A stretch of 64,000 bases of DNA from Bacillus zhangzhouensis. GTDB taxonomy: Bacteria > Bacillota > Bacilli > Bacillales > Bacillaceae. Shown one piece after another: positions 62,077 to 64,000 of the stretch. Where the stretch lies: contig NZ_JOTP01000004.1 of assembly GCF_000715205.1 (NCBI RefSeq), positions 184,234-248,233 on the forward strand, written 5' to 3'. The translations under genes and the position numbers were made by a program. How positions within the stretch are numbered: position 1 is the first letter of the stretch; the number at the start of each line of letters is the position of its first letter. The notes under the pieces were generated by a model that ran no database searches, was not told where the DNA came from, and worked only from the letters and a program-made list of their open reading frames with translations.

Positions 62077-64000
<1,924 letters not shown>

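Overview
The window is low-GC Firmicute chromosome, most likely from the Bacillus pumilus group (pumilus/safensis/altitudinis). Gene content and order follow the B. subtilis odhB-yocS-sodF-sqhC-dhaS / yocK-6S-2-recQ-yocH-yozB-yocA-czrA-yobV-yobU-yobT-yobS / csaA block, and the 228-residue GH11 xylanase closely resembles what I remember of the B. pumilus XynA precursor. Most genes are ordinary core or accessory Bacillus genes. No phage, IS element, CRISPR array, tRNA or rRNA was seen.

Layout: 1-6.5 kb holds the end of odhB (2-oxoglutarate dehydrogenase E2), a BASS transporter, a SOD/sporulenol-synthase pair and aldehyde dehydrogenase dhaS. 6.7-13.9 kb holds small proteins, a YhfK-like oxidoreductase, yocK, a 6S-2-type RNA, recQ, the WalR-type wall hydrolase yocH, and yocC-like and yozB genes. 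14-17.6 kb is a methylcitrate-cycle operon mmgDEF. 17.8-23.9 kb is yocA, an amino-acid/polyamine permease, czrA, a yobW-position membrane protein and yobV-yobU-yobT-yobS. 24-27.6 kb is an overlapping yndG-yndH-yndJ-like membrane operon and an M50-like protein with an altered catalytic motif. 27.8-36.8 kb is csaA, a probable antisense-oriented small RNA and a complete xylan/xylose locus (xynP-xynB, xylR, xylA-xylB-xynA). 36.8-45.5 kb is yoaE, a CYP109-like P450, a proline operon of proH-proJ-proA type and a MerR/acetyltransferase pair. 45.5-56.3 kb is a heterodimeric ABC exporter and gltC/gltAB. 56.6-64 kb is a DUF421 protein, a secreted pectinesterase, dacC, a MATE pump, a hexapeptide acetyltransferase and a frameshifted BclA-like collagen gene that runs off the right edge.

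The genes work together mainly as: a plant-polymer module (secreted xylanase, xylobiose uptake and hydrolysis, XylR and CcpA control, pectinesterase); a proline/glutamate module (gltAB makes glutamate, proJ-proA-proH turn it into proline, probably for osmoprotection because no T-box is present); and sporulation/envelope functions (sporulenol synthase, mmgDEF, YocH, DacC, collagen-like protein). The least explained signals are regulatory: a paired 31-bp inverted repeat shared by dhaS and the 6S-2 RNA region, a double palindrome on the yobTS promoter, a Rex-type palindrome at yndG, a LexA-type box at dacC, a 19-bp-spacer MerR promoter, and an unannotated small-RNA transcription unit beside csaA. 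I found no single clearly novel multi-gene system; the yndGHJ-like operon is the most obscure multi-gene unit.
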